Source of the DNA: a virus
Reading direction: 5' to 3' (one strand)
Length of the DNA stretch: 64,000 bases
Virus record (IMG/VR): IMGVR_UViG_3300025785_001261
Span: 1-64,000 of that record
The notes beneath the pieces were generated by a model. That model did no database searches and was not told the DNA's origin. It worked only from the letters and a program-made list of their open reading frames with translations. The translations under genes were made by a program, and so were the position numbers. Of the stretch, positions 1 through 7,211 are shown in pieces. How positions within the stretch are numbered: the first letter of the stretch is position 1; each line of letters starts with the position of its first letter.

Positions 1-177
1 GTAGATGCTTTCAGAGAAGGCGGATTCAAGGGTGTGGTATACTTGATGCCACAAGGCGGAATAGTTGAGCCATACGACAGCAACAAGTTAAATATTGCCA
101 ACATCTGTTGCGAACGTGGATTCAATTACAGTCCACGCTTACATGTGGACTTATGGGGCAACGGCTGGGGTAAATGA
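1..177 (+). CDS. queE: QueE-like 7-carboxy-7-deazaguanine synthase, C-terminal fragment
   Basis: Frame 1 is open from the window edge to TGA at 175-177 and gives 58 residues, the end of a protein whose N-terminus lies outside. It has a VYLMPQGG stretch, then an ANICCERGF helix and a SPRLHVDLWGNGWG ending. This matches what I know of the tail of QueE radical SAM enzymes, which convert carboxy-tetrahydropterin to 7-carboxy-7-deazaguanine on the way to preQ0. Phage copies may serve tRNA queuosine or 7-deazaguanine DNA modification. The SAM-cluster cysteines are not in view, so the call rests on the C-terminal signature. The next gene overlaps its stop as ATGA. Confidence 0.7.
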   Translation, partial: VDAFREGGFKGVVYLMPQGGIVEPYDSNKLNIANICCERGFNYSPRLHVDLWGNGWGK

Positions 178-362
178 CACCGATTCCTGGACTGATACCT
201 CGACTCAAAGGTGATTGGGAACGGCATTGGACTATATTTCCACGTAGAATAAACGGTCGGTGGTATTGTAGAGAATATGTTTATCGTAAGTTTGTCTCAA
301 GTCCGGGCGGCGGATTTTGGCAGTACGGTGATGAATTTGATGTGCTAAAGGAAATTGAATGA
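174..362 (+). CDS. Small Trp/Arg-rich hypothetical protein
   Basis: A 62-residue protein rich in Trp, Arg and Tyr (WERHWTIFPRRINGRWYCREY). Its ATG overlaps the stop of the QueE-like gene and its stop overlaps the ATG of the sugar dehydrogenase, both as ATGA, so translation is probably coupled. The aromatic pattern suggests a small beta-rich protein. I recognise no family. The tight spacing on both sides is the main support for it being real. Confidence 0.65.
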   Translation: MTPIPGLIPRLKGDWERHWTIFPRRINGRWYCREYVYRKFVSSPGGGFWQYGDEFDVLKEIE

Positions 363-1591
363 ACGTAGGATTTATTGGTCTGGGCAAATTAGGACTTGAT
401 TGTGCTGAGGTCATGGCCGAACACTATACTGTACGTGGTTACGACCTTGAACCGCGAGTCAGCGAGTCAGTGCGTGTTTGTGATATCGATGAGGTAGTAC
501 AACAGAGTGATTGGATCTTTATTGCTGTGCCAACTCCTCATGCTGAAGGATATGATGGATCAGTTCCCAGTAGTCATATGCCTCCTCGAGACTTCGGACG
601 CGATGCTGTCATGGATGCTATCGAGCAGATCAATCGTCATGCCACAGCGCCTAAGAAAGTTGTGTTGATCTCAACTGTGTTGCCTGGAACCACACGCCGT
701 TATTTTGTACCGGCTCTCGAGGCTCGACACGAATTCCTTTACAATCCTTACCTGATTGCCATGGGTTCGGTCAAGTGGGATATGGTTAATCCTGAAATGA
801 TCATGATCGGCACAGAAGATGGTAGTTGGACTGGAATAGCTCTCGAACTGGTCGAAGTTTATCGTCCGCTCATGCAGAATGATCCACGCATAGAAATTGG
901 TACCTGGGACGAATGCGAAGCCATAAAAATCTTTTACAACACCTTCATCAGTGCCAAGATCGGTCTGGCCAACATGATACAGGATTTTGCCATGAAGATT
1001 GGACATATCAATGTGGACGTGGTTACCGATGCCTTGGCACAAAGCACCATGCGTATCATGGGACCTAAGTACATGACAGCCGGCATGGGCGATGCCGGTG
1101 CTTGCCACCCTAGAGATAACATTGCCTTGCGTTGGTTGGCCGAAGAATACGAAGTAGGGTACGATCTGTTTGATACCATCATGTTGGCCCGCGAACGTCA
1201 GGCCAAAAATCTGGCCGACTTTCTAGTCATACAGGCACAAAAGTACAATCTACCTATAGTGATACATGGCAAGGCCTACAAGCCCGATGTGCCTTACTGT
1301 ATTGGATCCTATTCGACTCTGGTGGGACACTATGTACAGCAGGCGGGACACCGCCTCAACTATGTGGATCCGTTGGCCGATGATACTACCGATGTATCTG
1401 TTGACTGGAACAAACCTGCGGTGATCCTGTTGGCCCATAATAAACATGTGACCTACGGATATACAGGGCAGACACAGACAGAAACTAACTACTTTGAATT
1501 CCTTGCAGGATCTGTTGTTGTTGATCCCTGGAGACAGTTCAACAAGTCCACACCAGACTTGACAGTAATACACTATGGAGATACAAGATAA
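359..1591 (+). CDS. UDP-glucose/GDP-mannose dehydrogenase family protein
   Basis: A 410-residue nucleotide-sugar dehydrogenase. The N-terminal Rossmann motif GLGKLG (residues 7-12) binds NAD. ISTVLPGTTR (about 104-113) and the central EAIKIFYNTF helix (about 187-196) follow the family plan. GDAGACHPRD at 244-253 matches the usual GFGGxCFPKD catalytic motif, with C249 as the likely nucleophile. These enzymes oxidise the sugar C6 alcohol to a uronic acid in two NAD-dependent steps. Length is normal. The exact substrate cannot be read from sequence. It probably feeds sugar nucleotides to the many glycosyltransferase-like genes further right. Confidence 0.85.
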   Translation: MNVGFIGLGKLGLDCAEVMAEHYTVRGYDLEPRVSESVRVCDIDEVVQQSDWIFIAVPTPHAEGYDGSVPSSHMPPRDFGRDAVMDAIEQINRHATAPKKVVLISTVLPGTTRRYFVPALEARHEFLYNPYLIAMGSVKWDMVNPEMIMIGTEDGSWTGIALELVEVYRPLMQNDPRIEIGTWDECEAIKIFYNTFISAKIGLANMIQDFAMKIGHINVDVVTDALAQSTMRIMGPKYMTAGMGDAGACHPRDNIALRWLAEEYEVGYDLFDTIMLARERQAKNLADFLVIQAQKYNLPIVIHGKAYKPDVPYCIGSYSTLVGHYVQQAGHRLNYVDPLADDTTDVSVDWNKPAVILLAHNKHVTYGYTGQTQTETNYFEFLAGSVVVDPWRQFNKSTPDLTVIHYGDTR

Positions 1592-1980
1592 TGGGCCTAC
1601 TAGATAGATTCAAAAAGAAAAAACCGGTAGAGGCCGTCAAGCCCAAAGAAAAAAAAGTGCCGGTTAAAACTGCCAAGGAATTGGCAAACGAACGAGGCGA
1701 ACCTTACATCAACATCATCAGCATGGATGTTGATCCGGCTGACATCAGCAACGGTGCCTTTGAACTGGACTGGAACGAAAAATTCATAGCAGATCTGGTA
1801 CGACATGGTTACATGATGGACAAGAATGACACTGACGCTGACATTGTGGATCGTTGGTTTACTGCGGTATGTCGTAACGTGGTCTTGGAAACCTATGAGC
1901 AGTATGAAGCCATGAATCCTGAACGCGACCGAGTTATCAAAAGCCGTAATCTTGGTGACGGATTGAGTGAAGTATCATGA
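1591..1980 (+). CDS. Hypothetical protein with basic N-terminus
   Basis: A 129-residue protein starting with a lysine-rich segment (GLLDRFKKKKP) followed by an acidic, probably folded domain (NIISMDVDPADISNGAFELDWNE). Its ATG shares one base with the TAA of the dehydrogenase and its stop overlaps the next ATG, so it belongs to the same transcription unit. I recall similar proteins from T4-like phages of aquatic bacteria but no function. The basic head could contact nucleic acid or membrane; that is a guess. Confidence 0.7.
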   Translation: MGLLDRFKKKKPVEAVKPKEKKVPVKTAKELANERGEPYINIISMDVDPADISNGAFELDWNEKFIADLVRHGYMMDKNDTDADIVDRWFTAVCRNVVLETYEQYEAMNPERDRVIKSRNLGDGLSEVS

Positions 1981-2456
1981 TTTTTAATCATGTTCGCAAG
2001 CTCAAGGACGAAGGTAAACGCATTGGCATTACCTTCAGTACCTTTGACATGTTGCACGCAGGGCATATTGCCATGTTGGCAGAAGCCAAAAACCATTGTG
2101 ACTACTTGATAGCCGGCCTGCAAACTGATCCTACCATTGATCGCCCTGGCACCAAAAATAAACCCATACAAAGTATAGTGGAACGTCAGATACAACTGGC
2201 GGCCTGTCGTTATGTGGACGAAGTTGTTGTCTATCAAACCGAACAGGATCTGGTGGACTTGTTGTTGATCTTGCCTCTGGATGTGCGTGTCCTGGGTGTA
2301 GAGTACGCTGACAAGGACTTTACTGGCAAACGCGAATGTGATATACGTGATGTCGAATGCATCTTTAATAGACGCGATCATTCATTCAGTAGCTCAGGCC
2401 TGCGTAGTCGTGTGGCACAGGCTGAAACAGTCAAACAGCTAAAGAAAAAATCATGA
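1977..2456 (+). CDS. Cytidylyltransferase-like nucleotidyltransferase
   Basis: A 159-residue protein of the HxGH nucleotidyltransferase superfamily. HAGH is at residues 27-30 and the second conserved element SSSGLR is near 138-143 (ISSTxxR in the family). Order and length fit TagD/glycerol-3-phosphate cytidylyltransferase-like enzymes, which transfer CMP from CTP to a phosphorylated alcohol or sugar. The place between a UDP-sugar dehydrogenase and other accessory enzymes suggests making an activated sugar or polyol. Substrate is unknown. ATGA overlaps on both sides. Confidence 0.8.
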   Translation: MIFNHVRKLKDEGKRIGITFSTFDMLHAGHIAMLAEAKNHCDYLIAGLQTDPTIDRPGTKNKPIQSIVERQIQLAACRYVDEVVVYQTEQDLVDLLLILPLDVRVLGVEYADKDFTGKRECDIRDVECIFNRRDHSFSSSGLRSRVAQAETVKQLKKKS

Positions 2457-3163
2457 TACTTTATGTCAACGGTGACAGTCATGCTGCTGCAGCCGAAGCA
2501 GTAAACAATCATGCATTCGCCATGGACGACGGCGCCTATTTTTATCTAGGACGTAGGCCACATCCAGATAATCAAGCAGTGGCCTGGGCCACACAGCTGG
2601 CTCGTGCATTCAAAGCTAGCCTGCACTTGGAAGCTGAAAGCGCCAGCTCAAACACCAGAATCCTACGCACCACTAGAGCCTGGTTAGACGAAAGAAAAAA
2701 CAGTGTAGAAGACAAATTGGTAGTGATCCAATGGTCAACTTGGGAACGTGAAGAATGGTTGTATGGGGACACGTACTATCAAGTAGGATCTAGTGGCATA
2801 GACGATATTCCGCCCGAAGCGCAGGAACGCTATAGAAACTTTGTGATTGGTACCAATTGGGAAGCCAAGACCAAAGAAGCACATGATAAAATTTGGGCAT
2901 TTCATCTGGAGTTGGCGACACAAGGTATTCCACATGTTTTCTTCAATGGCAACAACGATTTTAGCACTATTCCAGTAGAATCTAAAAAGGATTGGGGCGA
3001 CAACTACATTGGTCCATATGATCCGACGGCCACCTACGATGCCGTCCTACGGGCCAAAGGTATCCAAACCGTTTCACCAAAAAGTTGGCATTTTGGACAG
3101 GACGGGCACACGGCCTGGTTTCGTTACCTGCTAAACTACTTGATCAACAACAAATTCATTTGA
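2453..3163 (+). CDS. GDSH-motif protein, possible SGNH hydrolase
   Basis: A 236-residue protein beginning MILYVNGDSHAAA, with GDSH at residues 7-10 after a first beta strand, as in block I of SGNH/GDSL esterases. Near the end SWHFGQDGHTAW (about 219-230) could supply a C-terminal His. If active it would hydrolyse or transfer an acyl group, for example sugar O-acetyl. A second phage protein with the same layout starts at 5739. Confidence in an SGNH-like fold is moderate and in catalysis low. Confidence 0.55.
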   Translation: MILYVNGDSHAAAAEAVNNHAFAMDDGAYFYLGRRPHPDNQAVAWATQLARAFKASLHLEAESASSNTRILRTTRAWLDERKNSVEDKLVVIQWSTWEREEWLYGDTYYQVGSSGIDDIPPEAQERYRNFVIGTNWEAKTKEAHDKIWAFHLELATQGIPHVFFNGNNDFSTIPVESKKDWGDNYIGPYDPTATYDAVLRAKGIQTVSPKSWHFGQDGHTAWFRYLLNYLINNKFI

Positions 3164-3188
3164 CATTTGATAGAATTTCTGCTATACT
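3160..3188 (+). promoter_or_regulatory. Sigma70-type promoter for the exonuclease gene
   Basis: TTGACA at 3160-3165, 17 bases, then TATACT at 3183-3188 with an extended TG two bases before the box. The -35 box starts inside the stop region of the preceding gene. Predicted transcription starts near 3195, which is the A of the exonuclease ATG. Confidence 0.75.
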
Positions 3189-3194
3189 TGTAGT

Positions 3195-4193
3195 ATGAAA
3201 TATGTTCTCATTGACACAGCTAATATGTTCTTTCGTGCTAGACACGGTGCTTTTCGTGCCGCTGACACGTGGGAGAAAATTGGATTTGCCCTCCATGTGA
3301 CCCTGATGAGTGCCAACAAGGTAGCCAGACGTTTTGAAGCTGACCATGTGATGTTTGCCCTAGAAGGGCGTAGCTGGCGCAAGGACATGTATAAACCCTA
3401 CAAAAATAACAGAACTGTGGCTCGTGCGGCTTTAACCGAAGAGCAGGCCGAAGAAGACAAGATGTTCTGGGAAACCTATGATAACTTGACTAAATACTTG
3501 AGTGAAAGGACCAACTGTAGCGTGATACGGTGTCCGACCGCAGAAGGCGACGATATCATAGCTCGCTGGATAGCACTGCACCCCCAAGATGAACATGTAG
3601 TAATTTCAAGCGATACTGACTTCGTTCAATTGCTTGCTCCCAATGTAACACAGTACAACGGTATTACCGATGAATTGCACACTTTAGAAGGAATCTTTGA
3701 TGCTAAAGGTAAACCTGTCATTGATAAGAAAACTAAAGAACCTAAAACAATCCCTGATCCTAAATGGCTACTATTTGAAAAATGCATGCGCGGTGATAGT
3801 AGCGATAATGTGTTCTCAGCTTATCCGGGCGTACGAACCAAGGGCACTAAGAATAAGGTGGGCCTACAGGAAGCCTACGAAGACAAGGACCGCAAGGGCT
3901 ACAACTGGAACAACATGATGCTACAACGCTGGACCGATCCTGACGGTGTAGAACATCGTGTGTTGGATGATTATGAACGCAACAGGACCTTGATTGATCT
4001 CACAGCACAACCCGATGACATCAAGGCCGTAGTAGATGCGGCCATACGTGAACAGATTTCGCACAAGGACATTGGTCAAGTTGGTGTGCGCTTCATGCAG
4101 TTCTGTGGCAAGTATGAGCTCAACAAGTGTAGCGAATCAGCTGATTCATTTGGTCGATGGATGAACGAGACCTATAAAGGAGTACTAGCATGA
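3195..4193 (+). CDS. 5'-3' exonuclease / flap endonuclease (T4 RNase H-like)
   Basis: A 332-residue FEN-family nuclease. It starts with the metal-binding strand LIDTANM (D7) and carries EGDD at 117-120, SSDTD at 138-142 and GDSSDN at 200-205, the acidic residues that hold two metals, followed by a PGVRTKGT region like the helix-hairpin-helix/H3TH DNA-binding part. The role is removal of RNA primers and 5' flaps at the phage fork, as T4 RNase H does. A sigma70-like promoter sits directly upstream with its predicted +1 at the ATG, and no Shine-Dalgarno is visible. The downstream gene overlaps by ATGA. Confidence 0.88.
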   Translation: MKYVLIDTANMFFRARHGAFRAADTWEKIGFALHVTLMSANKVARRFEADHVMFALEGRSWRKDMYKPYKNNRTVARAALTEEQAEEDKMFWETYDNLTKYLSERTNCSVIRCPTAEGDDIIARWIALHPQDEHVVISSDTDFVQLLAPNVTQYNGITDELHTLEGIFDAKGKPVIDKKTKEPKTIPDPKWLLFEKCMRGDSSDNVFSAYPGVRTKGTKNKVGLQEAYEDKDRKGYNWNNMMLQRWTDPDGVEHRVLDDYERNRTLIDLTAQPDDIKAVVDAAIREQISHKDIGQVGVRFMQFCGKYELNKCSESADSFGRWMNETYKGVLA

Positions 4194-4390
4194 ACGATCG
4201 TAGAACGCACATGATCATGATATCTGCCTTGATATTTTTGGCAGTATCCTTGGGCGGCTTGATCTGGGGTATAAACGCAACGCTGAGCGAGTCACCAATC
4301 ATGTACGATTGTCGTATCGCTGAAATCAGTCCAGATTTTACGCCGGCTATGAAAACAGCGTGTAGAGAAAAACTAAAGGAGGCACGATGA
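4190..4390 (+). CDS. Small single-pass membrane protein
   Basis: 66 residues. After a short polar head (MNDRRTH) comes one hydrophobic helix of about 22 residues (MIMISALIFLAVSLGGLIWGI), then a polar tail with two cysteines (C41 and C58) that could form a disulphide outside the cytoplasm. ATGA overlap with the exonuclease before it and the next gene after it. No family recognised. Function unknown. Confidence 0.65.
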   Translation: MNDRRTHMIMISALIFLAVSLGGLIWGINATLSESPIMYDCRIAEISPDFTPAMKTACREKLKEAR

Positions 4391-4842
4391 GCCTAATAGC
4401 AAAACCAGTGATCAACAAACAGTATTGGATCCTACAGGAAAACGATCGTAAGGTCGGCAACGTGGAAGCCTGTGCTGGTGGTTATCAGATCAAGATCAAC
4501 AATCAGGTGATTGCACAGTTCAAGACAATCAAGATGGTTGAACAGCGTGCCAACATCCGCTTCGAACCACCCATGATTGTCACAGCGCCGCGCAAGAAGT
4601 CCAGTACCCAACTGGTACATGGCTATACCACTGCGGGACGTGCTTATAATCCTGTATGGGATATCAAGATGAAGTTGCCAATTTATACCAAGACCAGCAA
4701 GAGCAAGAGCTGGTTTGCCGCCGGCTGGTATCAGGTCAAGAAAGGACGTTCCTGGGCAGTGATGCAGGATCCTAAATTGATCGTTTTACAACGCTATGCC
4801 TATCACGGCCCATATCACACCAAAGAGGAAATTACGCAATGA
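4387..4842 (+). CDS. Conserved hypothetical protein
   Basis: 151 residues, basic, probably mostly beta strand: repeated short strands such as GNVEACAGGYQIKINNQVIA and YTTAGRAYNPVWDIKMKLP. No catalytic motif is seen. RBS GGAGG lies just before the ATG, inside the end of the preceding gene. I believe related proteins occur in other T4-like phages of aquatic bacteria but cannot name a function. Confidence 0.65.
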   Translation: MSLIAKPVINKQYWILQENDRKVGNVEACAGGYQIKINNQVIAQFKTIKMVEQRANIRFEPPMIVTAPRKKSSTQLVHGYTTAGRAYNPVWDIKMKLPIYTKTSKSKSWFAAGWYQVKKGRSWAVMQDPKLIVLQRYAYHGPYHTKEEITQ

Positions 4843-5207
4843 CAAATCCATTCCAAGACCAACGAACATTCATGGAAGCCTGTGGACAAACCACAGATCA
4901 AGAAAATATAGATCAATATCAATTGTATCTTAATCTTATCGACGAAGAAGTACAAGAACTCAAGGACTCAACCACACCTGAGTCGGATCTTGACGCTTTG
5001 ATCGACATCTTGGTAGTGACCATAGGTGCCATCTATTCATTTGGTGCCGATCCTGAAGGTGCCTGGCAAGAAGTTATCCGCACCAACATGGCCAAGATCA
5101 ATGTCAATACCGGACGTGTAGACAAAGACAACACTGGCAAGGTACTCAAACCCGAAGGGTGGACTCCTCCTGTACTGAAACCATTTCTGCATGCCAATCA
5201 TCAATGA
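4839..5207 (+). CDS. MazG-like nucleotide pyrophosphohydrolase
   Basis: 122 residues with the all-alpha NTP-PPase pattern: EEVQEL (residues 36-41) gives the first metal-binding acidic set and DLDALIDILVVTIG (about 49-63) the second, followed by NMAKIN (about 83-88). Such proteins hydrolyse NTPs or dNTPs to monophosphate and pyrophosphate; phage versions are thought to clean or rebalance nucleotide pools. It is a single-domain form rather than full-length MazG. Overlaps its neighbours by ATGA. Confidence 0.75.
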   Translation: MTNPFQDQRTFMEACGQTTDQENIDQYQLYLNLIDEEVQELKDSTTPESDLDALIDILVVTIGAIYSFGADPEGAWQEVIRTNMAKINVNTGRVDKDNTGKVLKPEGWTPPVLKPFLHANHQ

Positions 5208-5407
5208 GTCTGCACATACAACGATTCGTTGATCGCTTGCGTGGGCAAGAAGCCAGAGGAGTCAAGGACTTTGTTATGAGCATGACTGATGCCAAGGATC
5301 TACATGCTGATATCACCAGATTGCTGGCAGAATTGCAGAGTCTCAAGGAAACTCCTACAGATCAGCAGGAAGTAATCACCATCAAAATGGATGGGGGTCG
5401 GTTCTAA
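5204..5407 (+). CDS. Small helical hypothetical protein
   Basis: Starting at the ATG overlapping the MazG stop (5204), this gives 67 residues: a likely two-helix protein (IQRFVDRLRGQEARGVKDFV; ADITRLLAELQSLKETP) with a short C-terminal strand ending GGRF. The overlap start is preferred to an upstream in-frame codon at 5159 that lies within MazG. No family recognised. Confidence 0.6.
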   Translation: MSLHIQRFVDRLRGQEARGVKDFVMSMTDAKDLHADITRLLAELQSLKETPTDQQEVITIKMDGGRF

Positions 5408-5424
5408 AACTGCATACATTTTGG

Positions 5425-5433
5425 CATAAATAA
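5425..5433 (+). promoter_or_regulatory. T4-type late promoter
   Basis: CATAAATAA, close to the T4 late consensus TATAAATA, 14 bases before the ATG at 5447. A good ribosome binding site (TAGGAG, 5437-5442) follows. This is the first intergenic gap since 3195. Confidence 0.55.
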
Positions 5434-5446
5434 ATGTAGGAGTATA

Positions 5447-5737
5447 ATGATGAGCCGACCAAAACCTAACATTCTGGTAGAACTGACCAACAAGAGCAAC
5501 TACAAGACCGAACAGGTCTTGGCATCGGAAGGAGTATGGGCGGTGTTCTATGATGCCAAACCCATCAATCTCAAGACAGCCAATCTCTTGGTACAGTATC
5601 CTGGACCCAAATACAAGAAGGTTTCGTTCTCTAATCCAGGACATGCCATCAACCTGGCACGCAAGCTGAACACCCAGTTCAAGACCGACAAGTTCTCTGT
5701 TGTGGTACTCAAGCAGGGCGATCGAATCTACCCTTGA
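5447..5737 (+). CDS. Hypothetical protein under a late promoter
   Basis: 96 residues, basic, alpha/beta, with alternating strands (NILVELTNKSNYK; GVWAVFYDAKPINL; KKVSFSN) and a helix (AINLARKLNTQF). It has its own late promoter and TAGGAG ribosome binding site. The strong late signal suggests a product made in quantity late in infection. No family recognised. Confidence 0.65.
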   Translation: MMSRPKPNILVELTNKSNYKTEQVLASEGVWAVFYDAKPINLKTANLLVQYPGPKYKKVSFSNPGHAINLARKLNTQFKTDKFSVVVLKQGDRIYP

Positions 5738-5738
5738 T

Positions 5739-6410
5739 ATGAATCACTTGGTGGTGTTTGGCGACAGCTGGCCACATGGTGATGAACTGGCACCAGGAGA
5801 AAAAACATTTGGTGAATTGATTTCCGATGCTTTAGGATTAACATTTCAACGCTACACACAACCGGCTTCCAGCGTTGACCATATGGTCTGGAGCCTGCGT
5901 AATTTTTTAGAAACCAATCCCGGTGTAGACTTTTCCAAATACTGTGCTTTATTCTGCATAACCAGTATAGAACGTAGCATGACCTGGAATCAGAACTACT
6001 GGATGTTCCAGACCATCCGTGGTGGATTCGGTCATCCTCAAGACAATGCCTTATCTACAGAACTCAATCGACTGTATTGGAAATATTTTTATAGTCCAGA
6101 GCAAGCCCTGTTTCGTGCAAACAACAGCATTGTGTGTCTACAGGCCTTGTGTCGTCGGTACGGCATCAAAGACTATTATGTGGCTGGTTGGCAAACTCTG
6201 GATCTATGGTCCGAGATCGATCTAGATAGATTTTATCTAGCCGGACAAGTCAGTATGGCCGACATGATAGATTTAAAAATGGCCAACGGTGTGGTCATTA
6301 GAGAAAATCCCTACATATGGCCAAATCAAAGCAAACCAAATCAGGCCGGACACAAAATTATAGCCGATACTCTGTGTAAATGGATATGTGATCATGCGCA
6401 ACAAACGTGA
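5739..6410 (+). CDS. SGNH/GDSL hydrolase-like protein
   Basis: 223 residues from the ATG at 5739, one base after the preceding stop; an earlier in-frame codon at 5700 lies inside the previous gene and is rejected. It begins MNHLVVFGDSWPHGDEL, so GDSW with the nucleophile Ser at residue 10. ASSVDHMVWSLRNFL fits the block III region and PNQAGHKIIADTL near the C-terminus fits block V with His. This makes an SGNH esterase or acyltransferase plausible. It resembles the 2453-3163 protein in layout. Possible targets are acylated glycans. Confidence 0.6.
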   Translation: MNHLVVFGDSWPHGDELAPGEKTFGELISDALGLTFQRYTQPASSVDHMVWSLRNFLETNPGVDFSKYCALFCITSIERSMTWNQNYWMFQTIRGGFGHPQDNALSTELNRLYWKYFYSPEQALFRANNSIVCLQALCRRYGIKDYYVAGWQTLDLWSEIDLDRFYLAGQVSMADMIDLKMANGVVIRENPYIWPNQSKPNQAGHKIIADTLCKWICDHAQQT

Positions 6411-6762
6411 GCTGACCGAGACCCTGGTGGCACAGCTGGACCCTGCCCTGGGCATCACAGTTGATACAGCATATACCACCTGGTGGCACAACATCAGAGC
6501 CGGTGGTGGTATGCGACTTACCGGCGCAGGTGCTAAGGTATTCCTTGAGTATTTAAAATTGGAACACTACACATTTACCGTAGATCCCTTGGCCGTGACT
6601 TCAAGATTGATCATTGACATGGACCGTAGATTGCAACAGCCTTACTATATCCGAATGGTAAAACACTATCCAAGAGAAGTTGTATTTTTTGGCTCCAAAG
6701 AAGCCATGATGGCCAATCTGTATGGTGATCTGAAGAAATTTATTGACAATTATGGTTCATGA
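6394..6762 (+). CDS. Conserved hypothetical protein
   Basis: 122 residues from ATG at 6394 (a GTG two codons upstream is possible). It overlaps the end of the GDSW gene by 17 bases. Helical, with a MRLTGAGAKVFLEYLKLEHYTF segment in the middle and a C-terminal GSKEAMMANLYGDLKKFI helix. I recall similar small proteins in T4-like phages, without function. The sigma70-type promoter for the tRNA begins within its last codons. Confidence 0.65.
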   Translation: MRNKRELTETLVAQLDPALGITVDTAYTTWWHNIRAGGGMRLTGAGAKVFLEYLKLEHYTFTVDPLAVTSRLIIDMDRRLQQPYYIRMVKHYPREVVFFGSKEAMMANLYGDLKKFIDNYGS

Positions 6763-6771
6763 TGCTATAAT
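6743..6771 (+). promoter_or_regulatory. Sigma70-type promoter for tRNA-Met
   Basis: TTGACA 6743-6748, 17-base spacer, TATAAT 6766-6771 with extended TG. The predicted +1 is at about 6778, one base before the mature tRNA. Confidence 0.8.
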
Positions 6772-6778
6772 AGCTTAT

Positions 6779-6855
6779 GGGCCTATAGCTCAGTTGGTTA
6801 GAGCAGAGGACTCATAATCCTTTGGTCCCTGGTTCGAGTCCAGGTGGGCCCACCA
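6779..6855 (+). tRNA. tRNA-Met(CAT) or tRNA-Ile2
   Basis: Full cloverleaf of 77 nt with encoded CCA. The acceptor stem GGGCCTA pairs with TGGGCCC (6845-6851), discriminator A. The anticodon loop CTCATAA gives CAT on a GAGGA/TCCTT stem. G1 pairs with C72, so it is not an initiator tRNA. CAT could also be lysidine-modified to read the isoleucine codon ATA. Confidence 0.93.
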
Positions 6856-6856
6856 A

Positions 6857-6864
6857 TATAAATA
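6857..6864 (+). promoter_or_regulatory. T4-type late promoter for tmRNA
   Basis: Perfect TATAAATA two bases after the tRNA-Met CCA end and about 20 bases before the acceptor piece of the permuted tmRNA, so the tmRNA could be made late, apart from read-through of the tRNA promoter. Confidence 0.6.
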
Positions 6865-6880
6865 GATTTGATTGTTGTAA

Positions 6881-7165
6881 TTCCTTCGTAGTGAAGGCAC
6901 TGTGGACCCGGGTTCGATCCCCGGCATCTCCACCATAAGGGTATAGTATGTTTGAAACATGGCACTGGCAGTACGTATGGGGCATAGCCTGCACTGTAAA
7001 CTATATCTTTATGATGGGGATGACATGGCTTCGACATGGTGAGATAGCGAAAGAGGCAACAGGACAGAGCAGTCCCAAAAACTAAAAAACGTAAACGCAA
7101 ACGACGAACAGTTCGCATTGGCAGCCTAGGCTGTCTAGGGTAGGAAATACCTCGTAACAGAAACA
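6881..7165 (+). ncRNA. ssrA: Circularly permuted (two-piece) tmRNA
   Basis: The 3' acceptor piece lies upstream: T-arm CCGGG-TTCGATC-CCCGG (6908-6924), acceptor strand CATCTCC (6925-6931), A, and encoded CCA (6933-6935). After an intervening stretch of 80 nt comes the 5' piece, beginning GGGGATG (7016-7022), which pairs with CATCTCC, then GACATGGCTTCGAC typical of tmRNA. A second cross-piece helix, CATGGTG (7035-7041) with CACTGTG (6898-6904), fits P2. The tag frame starts GCA after CGTAAAC and reads ANDEQFALAA then TAG. This rescues stalled ribosomes with SmpB. Outer ends are approximate. The order acceptor-spacer-coding is that of permuted tmRNAs known in alphaproteobacteria, cyanobacteria and some betaproteobacteria. 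Confidence 0.9.
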
Positions 7166-7170
7166 ACCAA

Positions 7171-7192
7171 GAAAGGGCTTCGGCCCTTTTCT
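7171..7192 (+). terminator. Rho-independent terminator after tmRNA
   Basis: GAAAGGGC-TTCG-GCCCTTTTCTT: a 7-bp stem with a UUCG-type tetraloop and a T-rich tail. It ends the tRNA-Met/tmRNA unit. Confidence 0.85.
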
Positions 7193-7211
7193 TACAAATA
7201 AGTACAGTTCT

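Noticed and set aside
7016-7190. An ordinary one-piece tmRNA
   Set aside because: No acceptor 3' strand or CCA follows the tag region before the terminator, while the matching strand with CCA lies upstream.
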